A DNA stretch of 19,291 bases from Roseicyclus sp041163945 (GTDB lineage Bacteria; Pseudomonadota; Alphaproteobacteria; Rhodobacterales; Rhodobacteraceae): positions 1 to 19,291 of the forward strand of contig JBEAQJ010000174.1 in NCBI GenBank assembly GCA_041163945.1. The letters are read 5' to 3'. Under the pieces are notes generated by a model that saw only the letters and a list, made by a program, of their open reading frames with translations, searched no databases and had not been told where the DNA came from. The number at the start of each line of letters is the position of its first letter. Within the stretch, counting starts at the first letter, position 1. Below, piece after piece: positions 7,360 to 15,104 of the stretch. Position numbers and translations under genes: made by a program.

Positions 7360-7400
7360 TTGCGCAAGCCGCGGTCGCGGCGATACAAAGTTGCGCAACT
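7360..7400. promoter_or_regulatory. Two TTGCGCAA sites in the prpE promoter
   Basis: TTGCGCAA occurs at 7360-7367 and again at 7391-7398, where it is the core of the perfect 12-base palindrome AGTTGCGCAACT (7389-7400). The copies are 31 bases apart, about three helical turns, so one dimer-of-dimers could hold both. TTGCGC of the distal copy followed 18 bases later by TACAAA (7384-7389) could be the -35 and -10 elements, in which case the sites bracket the promoter and a bound protein would repress. The same arrangement is found in front of the acyl-CoA ligase gene at 16901-18532. Confidence 0.55.
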
Positions 7401-7417
7401 GGAAGGAGAATGACCCC

Positions 7418-9313
7418 ATGCGCTATGCCGAGATCTATGAACGCGCCAAGCAAGATCCCGATGGTTTCTGGATGGATGCCGCCGACGGTATAGACTGGGT
7501 GACGCGCCCCTCGAAGGCCTTGTTCGCCGAAAACGCGCCGCTTTATGAATGGTTTGCCGATGGCACGCTGAACGCATGCTGGAACGCGGTCGATCGCCAT
7601 GTGGCCGCAGGCCATGGCGACCGGGTGGCCATCATCCACGACAGTCCGCTGACCGGCACCATACAAAAGATCACATATGCCCAATTGCAGACCCGGGTGG
7701 CCAGCCTTGCCGGGGCGCTGCGCGCCAAGGGCGTCGCCAAGGGCGACCGCGTGATCATCTACATGCCGATGGTCCCCGAAGCGCTTGAGGCGATGCTGGC
7801 GTGCGCGCGGCTGGGCGCCATCCATTCGGTCGTCTTTGGCGGGTTTGCCGCCAATGAACTGGCCGTGCGCATCGACGATTGCACGCCCAAGTGCATCATC
7901 GCGGCCAGCTGCGGATTGGAACCGGGCCGGGTCGTGCACTACAAACCGCTGCTGGATGGGGCCTTGGCGATCGCCCAGCACCAGCCCGAATTCTGCGTCA
8001 TCTTTCAGCGCGAACAGGAAGTGGCCAAGCTGGAGCCGGGCCGCGATTGCGATTGGCATGCCTTTCAATACGGCGTCAGCCCGGCCGAATGTGTGCCGGT
8101 CGCCGGCAATCACCCGGCCTATATCTTGTATACCTCGGGCACCACGGGCCAGCCCAAGGGCGTGATCCGCCACACCGGCGGGCATCTGGTGGCGCTGAAC
8201 TGGTCGATGCGCCATCTGTACGACATGAACCCCGGCGAGGTGTTCTGGGCCGCATCGGATGTGGGCTGGGTGGTGGGCCATTCCTACATCTGCTACGGGC
8301 CGCTGACCTTCGGCTGCACCAGCATCGTGTTCGAAGGCAAGCCCGTCGGCACGCCGGACGCGGGCACGTTCTGGCGCGTCATTCAAGATCACAAGGTCAA
8401 GAGCCTGTTCACCGCGCCCACCGCGTTTCGTGCGATCAAGCGCGACGATCCCACGGGCGAACTGGTCGGCGATTATGATCTGTCCGGCCTGGAAAGCCTG
8501 TTTCTGGCGGGCGAACGCGCCGATCCCGACACCATCGAATGGGCACAAGACAAGCTGGGCGTGCCGGTGATCGACCATTGGTGGCAGACCGAAACCGGCT
8601 GGGCCATCGCGGGCAATCCCCTGGGTATCGAAGCGCTGCCCATCAAGATCGGATCGCCCTCGGTTCCGATGCCGGGCTATGATGTCAGGGTGCTGGACGA
8701 AGCGGGCCATCCCGTTGCCCCCGGCACGCTGGGGGCCATCGCGATCAAGCTGCCCTTGCCGCCCGGCACCTTGCCCAACCTCTGGCAAGCCGAGGCACGG
8801 TTCCGCAAATCCTATCTGGAACATTTTCCGGGTTACTACGAGACCGGCGATGCCGGTCTGATCGATGCCGATGGCTATCTTTACATCATGGCGCGCACCG
8901 ATGACGTGATCAACGTGGCCGGTCACCGCCTATCGACCGGCGCGATGGAAGAGGTTCTGGCCGCGCATCCCGACGTCGCCGAATGTGCGGTGATCGGGGT
9001 CGCCGATGCGCTGAAGGGGCAACTGCCGCTGGGGTTGTTGTGCCTGAACAAGGGGGCCAAGACCGCCCCCGAACAGGTGGTCAAGGACTGCGTCACCCTG
9101 GTGCGTGACCGGATTGGGCCGGTGGCGGCCTTCAAGCTGGCCGTGGTGGTGGACCGATTGCCCAAGACACGGTCGGGCAAGATCTTGCGTGCCACCATGG
9201 TCAAGATCGCCGATGGCGAACCGTTCAAGATGCCGGCAACCATTGATGACCCGGCCATTCTTGACGAAATCCGCGCGGCTTTGCAGACGCTGGGTTATCC
9301 CGCCAAAGGGTGA
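7418..9313 (+). CDS. prpE: Propionyl-CoA synthetase (PrpE-type acyl-CoA ligase)
   Basis: A 631-residue AMP-forming ligase of the acetyl/propionyl-CoA synthetase group, converting a short acid (probably propionate, perhaps acrylate) with ATP and CoA to the acyl-CoA, AMP and pyrophosphate. Visible motifs are YILYTSGTTGQPKG near 242-257 (phosphate loop), DHWWQTETGW near 390, YYETGDAG near 480, and PKTRSGK with the adenylation lysine at residue 588, a site commonly controlled by acylation. WQTETGW and the 631-residue length fit PrpE better than medium-chain ligases, but acetyl-CoA synthetase-like activity on other small acids cannot be excluded. The ATG at 7418 follows AAGGAG by 10 bases; the in-frame TTG at 7391 lies inside the palindrome and is rejected. 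Regulation is probably through the paired TTGCGCAA sites upstream. Confidence 0.92.
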   Translation: MRYAEIYERAKQDPDGFWMDAADGIDWVTRPSKALFAENAPLYEWFADGTLNACWNAVDRHVAAGHGDRVAIIHDSPLTGTIQKITYAQLQTRVASLAGALRAKGVAKGDRVIIYMPMVPEALEAMLACARLGAIHSVVFGGFAANELAVRIDDCTPKCIIAASCGLEPGRVVHYKPLLDGALAIAQHQPEFCVIFQREQEVAKLEPGRDCDWHAFQYGVSPAECVPVAGNHPAYILYTSGTTGQPKGVIRHTGGHLVALNWSMRHLYDMNPGEVFWAASDVGWVVGHSYICYGPLTFGCTSIVFEGKPVGTPDAGTFWRVIQDHKVKSLFTAPTAFRAIKRDDPTGELVGDYDLSGLESLFLAGERADPDTIEWAQDKLGVPVIDHWWQTETGWAIAGNPLGIEALPIKIGSPSVPMPGYDVRVLDEAGHPVAPGTLGAIAIKLPLPPGTLPNLWQAEARFRKSYLEHFPGYYETGDAGLIDADGYLYIMARTDDVINVAGHRLSTGAMEEVLAAHPDVAECAVIGVADALKGQLPLGLLCLNKGAKTAPEQVVKDCVTLVRDRIGPVAAFKLAVVVDRLPKTRSGKILRATMVKIADGEPFKMPATIDDPAILDEIRAALQTLGYPAKG

Positions 9314-9324
9314 TAGGCTTATGG

Positions 9325-9352
9325 CCGAACCCGCCGGAACGCGGCGGGTCGG
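9325..9352 (+). terminator. Stem-loop after prpE
   Basis: ACCCGCC (9329-9335) pairs with GGCGGGT (9343-9349) across a seven-base loop, extended by CCG/CGG (9325-9327 and 9350-9352) past a bulged A. A C-run, not a T-run, follows. It lies in the 82-base gap before the hybrid kinase gene and may be an attenuator or terminator. Confidence 0.35.
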
Positions 9353-9395
9353 TCCCCCCGTGGGCCCGTGTGTGGTGGTGTAAGGGCGCGTGTGC

Positions 9396-10997
9396 ATGCC
9401 AAAGCGGATCGACCCCCGGCCTGAGGCCCGAAGTGGTGCGGCCACAACCAGCGTGTCGGATACGCTGCAGCTCTTCAGCCATGACATCCGGTCGGCCATG
9501 TCCGACGTGATCGGCGGTCTGCGACTGGTCGATCCGGAACGATTGGAACCCGAGGCGCGGTTGCAGATCGAACGCGTGCAGGCGGCGGCCGAAACATTGG
9601 CCGGGCTTGTCGATGGGGCGTTGACCGCGGCGGCCGGCGATAGGCTGTTCCTGAACGAAGACCGCTATGTGCAAATCGAGCAATGGTTGCCCGCGCTCAG
9701 CGGCCGCTGGTCGGGGCGCGCGCATGCGGCGGGGGGGCGCTTTGACATCGACCGTGGGCCGGATCTGCCCAAGGGGCTGCGCGTGTCGCAGCTGGTGCTG
9801 GACCGGATCGTCGGCAATCTGATTTCGAACGCCTTGATCCATGCCCCGGGTGCGCCTGTCACCCTGTCGCTGTCGGGGCCACCGGGGCAGGGGCTGACGG
9901 TGGTGGTCCGCGATGGCGGGCCGGGGTTTGCGCGCGACGTTCTGGACCGCATGGCCGGCGGGGCCGAAACGCGGCACCATGGCGCGGGCGACGGGGCAGG
10001 GCTTGGGCTTCGGATTGCCGCGGGCCTGTCGCGCGACATCGGGGGTGATCTGCAGCTGGCCAACGGCGCCCAAGGTGGGCTGGCACGCGTGGTTCTGCCC
10101 GAAACCCTGACCGATCGCACCGGACGCGCGCCCGCGGCCGAGCCGCTGCCCGATTTGTCGGGGCTGCGTATTCTGGTGGCCGAAGACAATCTGACCAACC
10201 AAACCATCCTGCGCCAGCTGTTGGGCCGCATGGGCGCGCGGCTGGTGTGTGTGGCCGACGGGCTGTCGGCGCTGGATCGGATCGACTGCGAAGGGTTCGA
10301 CATCGCCTTGATCGACATCGAGATGCCGCGCCTGTCGGGTCTGGAGGTGATGCGCAAGGTGCGCGCACGCGCCGATGCGGCCGGGCGCATGCCCATGGTT
10401 GCGCTGACCGCCTATGTTTTGCGCGACAACCGTGAGGCGATCTATGCCGCGGGGGCCGATGGCATCATCGGCAAGCCGATTTCGTCGGGGGCCGATTTCG
10501 GGCGTGCGATCCTGCGCTATGCCGGGCGGCCTTCGGGGCTGCCGGAACCCGAAGATGTTCTGGCCGCCGGCCCGGGTGCCGTGGGTTTTGGACGCCGGAT
10601 GGACCGCAACCGGTTCGATGCCTTGCTGGCCGTGGCCGGGGTTGATGGCACGCGGGAACTGTTGCAGCGCCTGCACGAGGATCTGGGCACGGTGCGCGCC
10701 GCGCTCGACGATGCGGTGGCGGCGGGCGATATCCCCGAGATTCGGGGCCAGACCCATATTCTGATCGCGCTGTCGGGCGCGGTGGGCGCCGAACGTCTGC
10801 ACCAGCTGTCCGAGGTGTTGAACATCGCGGCCAAGCGCCGCCGCCGTGATGATCTGGCCGCGCTTTATGCGCCCGTTCGCGCCGATCTGTCGGCCCTGAT
10901 CGATCTGGTCAGCGCCGAAGCGGCCAAGGCCGGGGTCGATCTGACGGGCTGTGATGGTGGCCGGCCTTGCGCTGGGCCGCAGGCCGGCACACAGTAG
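9396..10997 (+). CDS. Soluble hybrid histidine kinase (HisKA-HATPase-REC-Hpt)
   Basis: A 533-residue multidomain phosphorelay protein. Only about 25 residues precede the dimerisation/phosphoacceptor helix LFSHDIRSAM, with His29 as the phospho-site. The ATP-binding domain (about 95-235) has the N-box NLISNALIH (Asn141, Asn145), the G1 box DGGPGF (173-178) and the G2 box GAGLGL (about 200-205). The receiver domain (about 257-375) has acidic Glu263-Asp264, phospho-acceptor Asp307 in LIDIEMP, Thr338 and Lys360. The C-terminal Hpt-like domain (about 405-510) carries His454 in THILIALSGAVGA. There is no signal peptide, transmembrane segment or recognisable PAS/GAF sensor, so the protein is cytoplasmic and its input is unknown. 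It ends 30 bases before cdd with no visible terminator, so it may lead the salvage operon. No response regulator gene lies beside it. Confidence 0.9.
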   Translation: MPKRIDPRPEARSGAATTSVSDTLQLFSHDIRSAMSDVIGGLRLVDPERLEPEARLQIERVQAAAETLAGLVDGALTAAAGDRLFLNEDRYVQIEQWLPALSGRWSGRAHAAGGRFDIDRGPDLPKGLRVSQLVLDRIVGNLISNALIHAPGAPVTLSLSGPPGQGLTVVVRDGGPGFARDVLDRMAGGAETRHHGAGDGAGLGLRIAAGLSRDIGGDLQLANGAQGGLARVVLPETLTDRTGRAPAAEPLPDLSGLRILVAEDNLTNQTILRQLLGRMGARLVCVADGLSALDRIDCEGFDIALIDIEMPRLSGLEVMRKVRARADAAGRMPMVALTAYVLRDNREAIYAAGADGIIGKPISSGADFGRAILRYAGRPSGLPEPEDVLAAGPGAVGFGRRMDRNRFDALLAVAGVDGTRELLQRLHEDLGTVRAALDDAVAAGDIPEIRGQTHILIALSGAVGAERLHQLSEVLNIAAKRRRRDDLAALYAPVRADLSALIDLVSAEAAKAGVDLTGCDGGRPCAGPQAGTQ

Positions 10998-11027
10998 GCC
11001 CCATCGCCCCCGGACCGGAGCAACCCC

Positions 11028-11435
11028 ATGTCGCTGATCGATGCCGCCGCTGCCGTGCGCCGCAATGCCCACGCCCCCTATTCCGGGTTCAAGGTGGGTG
11101 CCGCCATCCGTTCCATCGAGGGCCGTGTGCATCTGGGCTGCAATGTCGAAAACGTGGCCTATCCCGAAGGCACCTGTGCCGAGGCCGGGGCCATCGCCGC
11201 CATGATCGCGGCGGGCGACCGCCGGATCGCCGAGGTGGCGGTGATCGCCGATTGCCCCGCGCCCGTGCCACCCTGCGGGGGCTGCCGTCAGAAACTGGCC
11301 GAATTTGCCGCCCCCGATGTGGTGGTCACCTTGGCCACGACGGATGGGCAGCGCCTGTCCACGACCGTGGCCGCGCTGTTGCCGGGCGCGTTCGATGCGG
11401 GTTTCATGATCCATGCCGAAAAGGCGGTGCCGTGA
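11028..11435 (+). CDS. cdd: Cytidine deaminase
   Basis: A 135-residue zinc enzyme, the short homotetrameric type, that deaminates cytidine and deoxycytidine to uridine and deoxyuridine. The active site is visible: Cys50-Ala-Glu52 (TCAEAGAI, with Glu52 the proton shuttle) and Pro-Cys83-Gly-Gly-Cys86 (PCGGCRQ); the three cysteines bind zinc. FKVGAAI near 21-27 and GCNVENVAY near 37-45 form the nucleoside pocket. Ala follows CAE where many homologues have Arg. The ATG has GGAG 7 bases upstream. The stop codon overlaps the GTG start of deoA by four bases, which implies translational coupling. Confidence 0.95.
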   Translation: MSLIDAAAAVRRNAHAPYSGFKVGAAIRSIEGRVHLGCNVENVAYPEGTCAEAGAIAAMIAAGDRRIAEVAVIADCPAPVPPCGGCRQKLAEFAAPDVVVTLATTDGQRLSTTVAALLPGAFDAGFMIHAEKAVP

Positions 11436-12742
11436 TCGACGCAAGATCCATTCTTGCGCGCTTGCGCGATGGCGACACGCCGAGCGAGGCCGAACTGTTC
11501 TGGTTTGCCGAAGGCCTGGCCAGTGGCGATGTGACCGATGCCCAGGCCGGCGCCTTTGCGATGGCGGTCTGCGCGCGGGGTCTGGGGCCCAAAGGGCGGG
11601 TGCAACTGACGGCGGCGATGCGGGAATCGGGCCGTGTGCTGCGCTGGAACCTTGATGGGCCGGTGCTGGACAAACATTCCACGGGCGGTGTGGGCGATTG
11701 CGTGTCGATGGTTTTGGCGCCGGCGCTGGCGGCCTGTGGCGCCTTTGTGCCGATGATTTCGGGGCGCGGTCTGGGCCATACCGGCGGCACGCTCGACAAG
11801 CTTGAATCCATCCCCGGTTATCGCACCCAGATCGCCATCGATGCGCTGCAAGAGGTGGTGGCCGACATCGGCTGTGCCATCGTCGGCGCCAGCAGCGACA
11901 TTGCCCCGGCCGACAAGCGGCTTTACGCGGTGCGCGATGTGACGGGCACGGTGGAAAGCATCGATCTGATCACTGCCTCGATCTTGTCCAAGAAACTGGC
12001 CGCGGGGCTGGAGGCCCTGGTGCTCGATGTCAAGTTGGGTTCGGGGGCGTTCATGGCCAGCCCGGCCGAGGCCCTGGCCCTGGCCCAGGCGCTGGTTGAC
12101 ACGGCGCAAGGGGCAGGGTGCATGACCTCGGCCCTGATCACCGACATGAGCCAGCCCTTGGTGCCATCGGCCGGCAATGCGCTGGAGATGATCGAGGTGA
12201 TGGAGGTTCTGACCTCGGGCGATGTGGCATCGCCCCTGGCCAAGCTGGCCCAGGCCCTCGGCGGCGAGGTTTTGGCACTGGGCGGGCTGGCCGCCGATGC
12301 CGCCGATGGCGAACGGCGCATCGCCGATGCGCTCACCTCGGGTGAGGCGGCCGATACCTTTGGCGAAATGGTGGCGGCCTTGGGTGGGCCGCATGATTTC
12401 ACCGACCGCTGGCGCGATCGTTTGCCTGCCGCCCGGGTCATGGTCGATGTCCACCCCGCCGAGGCGGGCTTTGTCACCCGCATCGACACCCGTGCGCTGG
12501 GCGAGGTGGTGGTGCGCCTTGGTGGCGGGCGGTTGCGCCAAGGCGACAAGCTGGATCTGGCCGTGGGCCTGAGCGATATCGCGGGGCTCGGCACACAGGC
12601 CGATCCCGCCCGCCCGCTGGCGCGCATCCATGCCGCCAGTGACGAGGCCGCCCGCGCCATCGCGGCCCATGTGCGCGCCGCCTTCGTGCTGGGCGATCGG
12701 CCGATCATGCCGCCGCCGCTGATCCATGAAAGGATCGCATGA
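11432..12742 (+). CDS. deoA: Thymidine phosphorylase
   Basis: A 436-residue enzyme that splits thymidine (and deoxyuridine) with phosphate into the base and 2-deoxyribose 1-phosphate. It has the family motifs KHSTGGVGD (81-89, phosphate site), GRGLGHTGGTLDKLESIPG (111-129, the family signature), ASSDIAPADKRLYA and VLDVKLGSGAFM. The length matches the bacterial DeoA family. It starts with GTG inside the sequence GTGA shared with the cdd stop; AAGG lies 7 bases upstream. Its own stop overlaps the deoB start (ATGA). The product of the reaction is the substrate of DeoB, the next gene. Confidence 0.95.
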   Translation: MIDARSILARLRDGDTPSEAELFWFAEGLASGDVTDAQAGAFAMAVCARGLGPKGRVQLTAAMRESGRVLRWNLDGPVLDKHSTGGVGDCVSMVLAPALAACGAFVPMISGRGLGHTGGTLDKLESIPGYRTQIAIDALQEVVADIGCAIVGASSDIAPADKRLYAVRDVTGTVESIDLITASILSKKLAAGLEALVLDVKLGSGAFMASPAEALALAQALVDTAQGAGCMTSALITDMSQPLVPSAGNALEMIEVMEVLTSGDVASPLAKLAQALGGEVLALGGLAADAADGERRIADALTSGEAADTFGEMVAALGGPHDFTDRWRDRLPAARVMVDVHPAEAGFVTRIDTRALGEVVVRLGGGRLRQGDKLDLAVGLSDIAGLGTQADPARPLARIHAASDEAARAIAAHVRAAFVLGDRPIMPPPLIHERIA

Positions 12743-13968
12743 TGGCGCGGGGCTTTTTGGTGGTGCTCGATAGCCTTGGCATCGGTGGCGCGCCCGATGC
12801 TGCGGGGTTTTTCAACGGCGATCTGCCCGACAGCGGGGCCAACACGCTGGGCCATATCGCGGCGGCCTGCGCGCAAGGGCGCGCCGAACAGGGGCGGTCG
12901 GGCCCCTTGCAGTTGCCGCATCTGGATGGCCTGGGGCTGGGTGCCGCGCTGCGGCTTGCGTCGGGCGCGTGCGGGCCGGGATTGTCGGCCGAACCCACGG
13001 CGCTTTGGGGGGCAGCCCAGGCGGTGTCGCGCGGCAAGGATACGCCATCGGGCCATTGGGAACTGTCCGGGCTGCCGGTGCCGTGGGATTGGGGCTATTT
13101 TCCCAAAACCACCCCCTGTTTTCCCGATGATATCGTGGCCGAGGTGATGCGGCTGGCCGGAACGACCGGCATCTTGGGCAACGAGCACGCCAGTGGCACC
13201 GAGATCATCGACCGACTTGGAGCCCAACATCAACAGACCGGCTGGCCGATCTGCTACACCTCGGTTGACAGCGTGTTCCAGATCGCCGCGCACGAGGAAA
13301 GCTTTGGTCTGGACCGGCTGTTGTCGTTGTGTGCGGCGCTCGCGCCGATGCTGCATGCCCGCCGGATCGGCCGGGTGATCGCGCGGCCCTTTACCGGTCG
13401 CCCCGGCCAATACCGCCGCACGGTGAACCGCCATGACTATGCCATTCCGCCACCGGGACCCACGCTTTTGGACTGGGCGCATGCGGCGGGGCGGGCCACC
13501 TATGGCATCGGCAAGATCCGCGACATCTTTGCCGGGCGGGGGGTCGATCACAGCATGACGGGCCCGGATCACCAGCTGCTCGACCATCTGGCCGCCTGCG
13601 TCGATGACGCCCCGGCGGGCAGCCTGACATTTGCCAATTTCGTCGAATTCGATAGCCTTTATGGCCATCGCCGCGATGTCGCGGGCTATGCGCGGCATCT
13701 GGAATGGTTCGATGCGGCGCTGGGCCCCATCTTGGGTGCGTTGCGCCCCGACGATCTGATGATCTTGACGGCCGATCACGGCAATGATCCCAGCTGGCCG
13801 GGCACCGACCACACCCGCGAACGGGTGCCGGTGCTTGCCAAGGGGCCTTATCGCGGGCAGATCGGCATCCGCGCCTTCGCCGATGTCGGCGCGTCCATGG
13901 CCGCGCATCTGGGGCTGGTCGCGACCGGGCCGGGGCAATCGTTTCTGGTGGGGGATGATGGGGTCTGA
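12739..13968 (+). CDS. deoB: Phosphopentomutase
   Basis: A 409-residue enzyme of the alkaline-phosphatase superfamily that converts (deoxy)ribose 1-phosphate to the 5-phosphate. Metal-binding and catalytic segments are visible: VVLDSLGIGGAPDA at the N-terminus (Asp11), GKDTPSGHWEL near residue 98 with the phosphorylated Thr, FVEFDSLYGHRRD, LTADHGNDP and TDHTRERVPVL near the C-terminus. The start ATG overlaps the deoA stop by four bases and AAAGGA lies 5 bases upstream; a second ATG follows immediately (12742) and could be used instead. No deoC is present nearby to take the product on to acetaldehyde and glyceraldehyde 3-phosphate. Confidence 0.95.
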   Translation: MMARGFLVVLDSLGIGGAPDAAGFFNGDLPDSGANTLGHIAAACAQGRAEQGRSGPLQLPHLDGLGLGAALRLASGACGPGLSAEPTALWGAAQAVSRGKDTPSGHWELSGLPVPWDWGYFPKTTPCFPDDIVAEVMRLAGTTGILGNEHASGTEIIDRLGAQHQQTGWPICYTSVDSVFQIAAHEESFGLDRLLSLCAALAPMLHARRIGRVIARPFTGRPGQYRRTVNRHDYAIPPPGPTLLDWAHAAGRATYGIGKIRDIFAGRGVDHSMTGPDHQLLDHLAACVDDAPAGSLTFANFVEFDSLYGHRRDVAGYARHLEWFDAALGPILGALRPDDLMILTADHGNDPSWPGTDHTRERVPVLAKGPYRGQIGIRAFADVGASMAAHLGLVATGPGQSFLVGDDGV

Positions 13969-14116
13969 GGCGATTTATTTCGTGATGACCTTTGGGGTGG
14001 TCACGCTGGCTGTGCGCTTTGTCGGCCCGGCGCTGGGCCGGCCCCGCACGCCGTGGCGGGGTGCGGCAGGATTTGGGTTCATCATCGCAGCCATCGGCTG
14101 GCTGATCGGGGCATAA
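13955..14116 (+). CDS. 53-aa predicted membrane protein in the nucleoside salvage operon
   Basis: A very short frame that begins inside the last codons of deoB (14 bases of overlap) and ends one base before add. It starts MMGSEAIYFVM and has two hydrophobic stretches, about residues 7-23 and 37-53, separated by a basic turn (LGRPRTPWRG), the pattern of a two-helix inner-membrane hairpin with the positive loop in the cytoplasm. A purine-rich GGTGGGG just precedes the two adjacent ATG codons. Its exact fit between deoB and add, in a cluster with overlapping genes, argues that it is translated. I recognise no family. It might assist a nucleoside transporter or anchor a complex, but nothing in the sequence shows this. 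Confidence 0.7.
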   Translation: MMGSEAIYFVMTFGVVTLAVRFVGPALGRPRTPWRGAAGFGFIIAAIGWLIGA

Positions 14117-14117
14117 C

Positions 14118-15104
14118 ATGCGTGACATTCCCAAGATCGAGCTTCATCTGCATCTGGAAGGCGGCGCGCCGCCGGCCTTTGTCGCGGGGCTTGCGCGCGA
14201 GAAATCGGTCGACCTTTCGGGCATCTTCCGGCCCGATGGCGGCTATGCCTACAGGGATTTCTGGCATTTCCTGTCGGTCTATGAGGCCGCGACCAGCGTG
14301 CTGAAGACCCCCGAGGATTACGCGCGTCTGACCACCGCCGTGCTGGAACAAAGTGCGGCCCATGGCGTGGTTTATGCCGAAACCTTTCTGTCGCCCGATT
14401 TCTGCGGGGGCGGCGATCCGGTGGCATGGCGTGAATACCTGCACGCGATCCGCGAAGCCGCCGCGGCGGCCGAGCGCGCCCATGCCATCACCTTGCGCGG
14501 GATCGTGACCTGTATCCGCCACTTTGGCCCGGACCGTGCCCGTCCGATCGCGCGCTGCGCCGCCGAAACGGCGGGCGACTGGCTGGTCGGTTTCGGCATG
14601 GCGGGCGATGAATTGATCGGCCAGCCCGGCGATTATGCCTGGGCCTTTGATTGCGCCCGCGAGGCGGGGTTGCGCATCACGGTGCATGCGGGCGAATGGG
14701 GCGGGGCCGGATCGGTGCGGGCGGCCCTCGATCAGCTTGCGCCGGAACGGATCGGGCATGGGGTGCAAGCCATCGAGGACCCCGCGCTGGTCGAGCGTCT
14801 GGCCGAAGACGGGATCGTGCTGGAATGCTGCCCCGGATCGAACGTGGTTTTGGGCGTTTTCCCCGATTGGCCCAGCCACCCGATCGAACGGCTGCGCGCG
14901 CGGGGGGTCAAGGTTACGGTGTCCACCGATGATCCGCCGTTTTTCGGCGTGACCATGACCTCGGATTACGAGAACCTGAACCGTCATTTCGGCTGGGACG
15001 ACGCGGTCTTTGCCGAAATCAACCGAACCGCGCTGGACGCCGCCTTTTGCGACCCCGCCACCAAGAAGACCATCGCCAAACGACTGGGAGAAACCCAAGC
15101 ATGA
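14118..15104 (+). CDS. add: Adenosine deaminase
   Basis: A 328-residue metal-dependent amidohydrolase that deaminates adenosine and deoxyadenosine to inosine forms. Zinc ligands and catalytic residues are visible: KIELHLHLEGG (His10, His12), HAGE (His190, catalytic Glu193), RIGHG (His214) and STDDP (Asp271, Asp272). The length is typical. The related adenine deaminase subfamily shares these motifs; the salvage context favours adenosine but does not prove it. The ATG lies one base after the stop of the small membrane protein, and its own stop overlaps upp (ATGA). Confidence 0.9.
   Translation: MRDIPKIELHLHLEGGAPPAFVAGLAREKSVDLSGIFRPDGGYAYRDFWHFLSVYEAATSVLKTPEDYARLTTAVLEQSAAHGVVYAETFLSPDFCGGGDPVAWREYLHAIREAAAAAERAHAITLRGIVTCIRHFGPDRARPIARCAAETAGDWLVGFGMAGDELIGQPGDYAWAFDCAREAGLRITVHAGEWGGAGSVRAALDQLAPERIGHGVQAIEDPALVERLAEDGIVLECCPGSNVVLGVFPDWPSHPIERLRARGVKVTVSTDDPPFFGVTMTSDYENLNRHFGWDDAVFAEINRTALDAAFCDPATKKTIAKRLGETQA

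Noticed and set aside
9321..9383. A 20-codon frame after prpE
   Set aside because: It overlaps a stem-loop, has no ribosome binding site and gives a Pro/Gly/Val-rich peptide of no known kind.
9225..11444. A long minus-strand frame opposite the hybrid kinase and cdd
   Set aside because: It is the same codon-bias effect; the plus-strand proteins have complete domain motifs.
11923..13938. A long minus-strand frame opposite deoA and deoB
   Set aside because: It is an antisense shadow; low-complexity Ser/Arg/Ala composition and no motifs.
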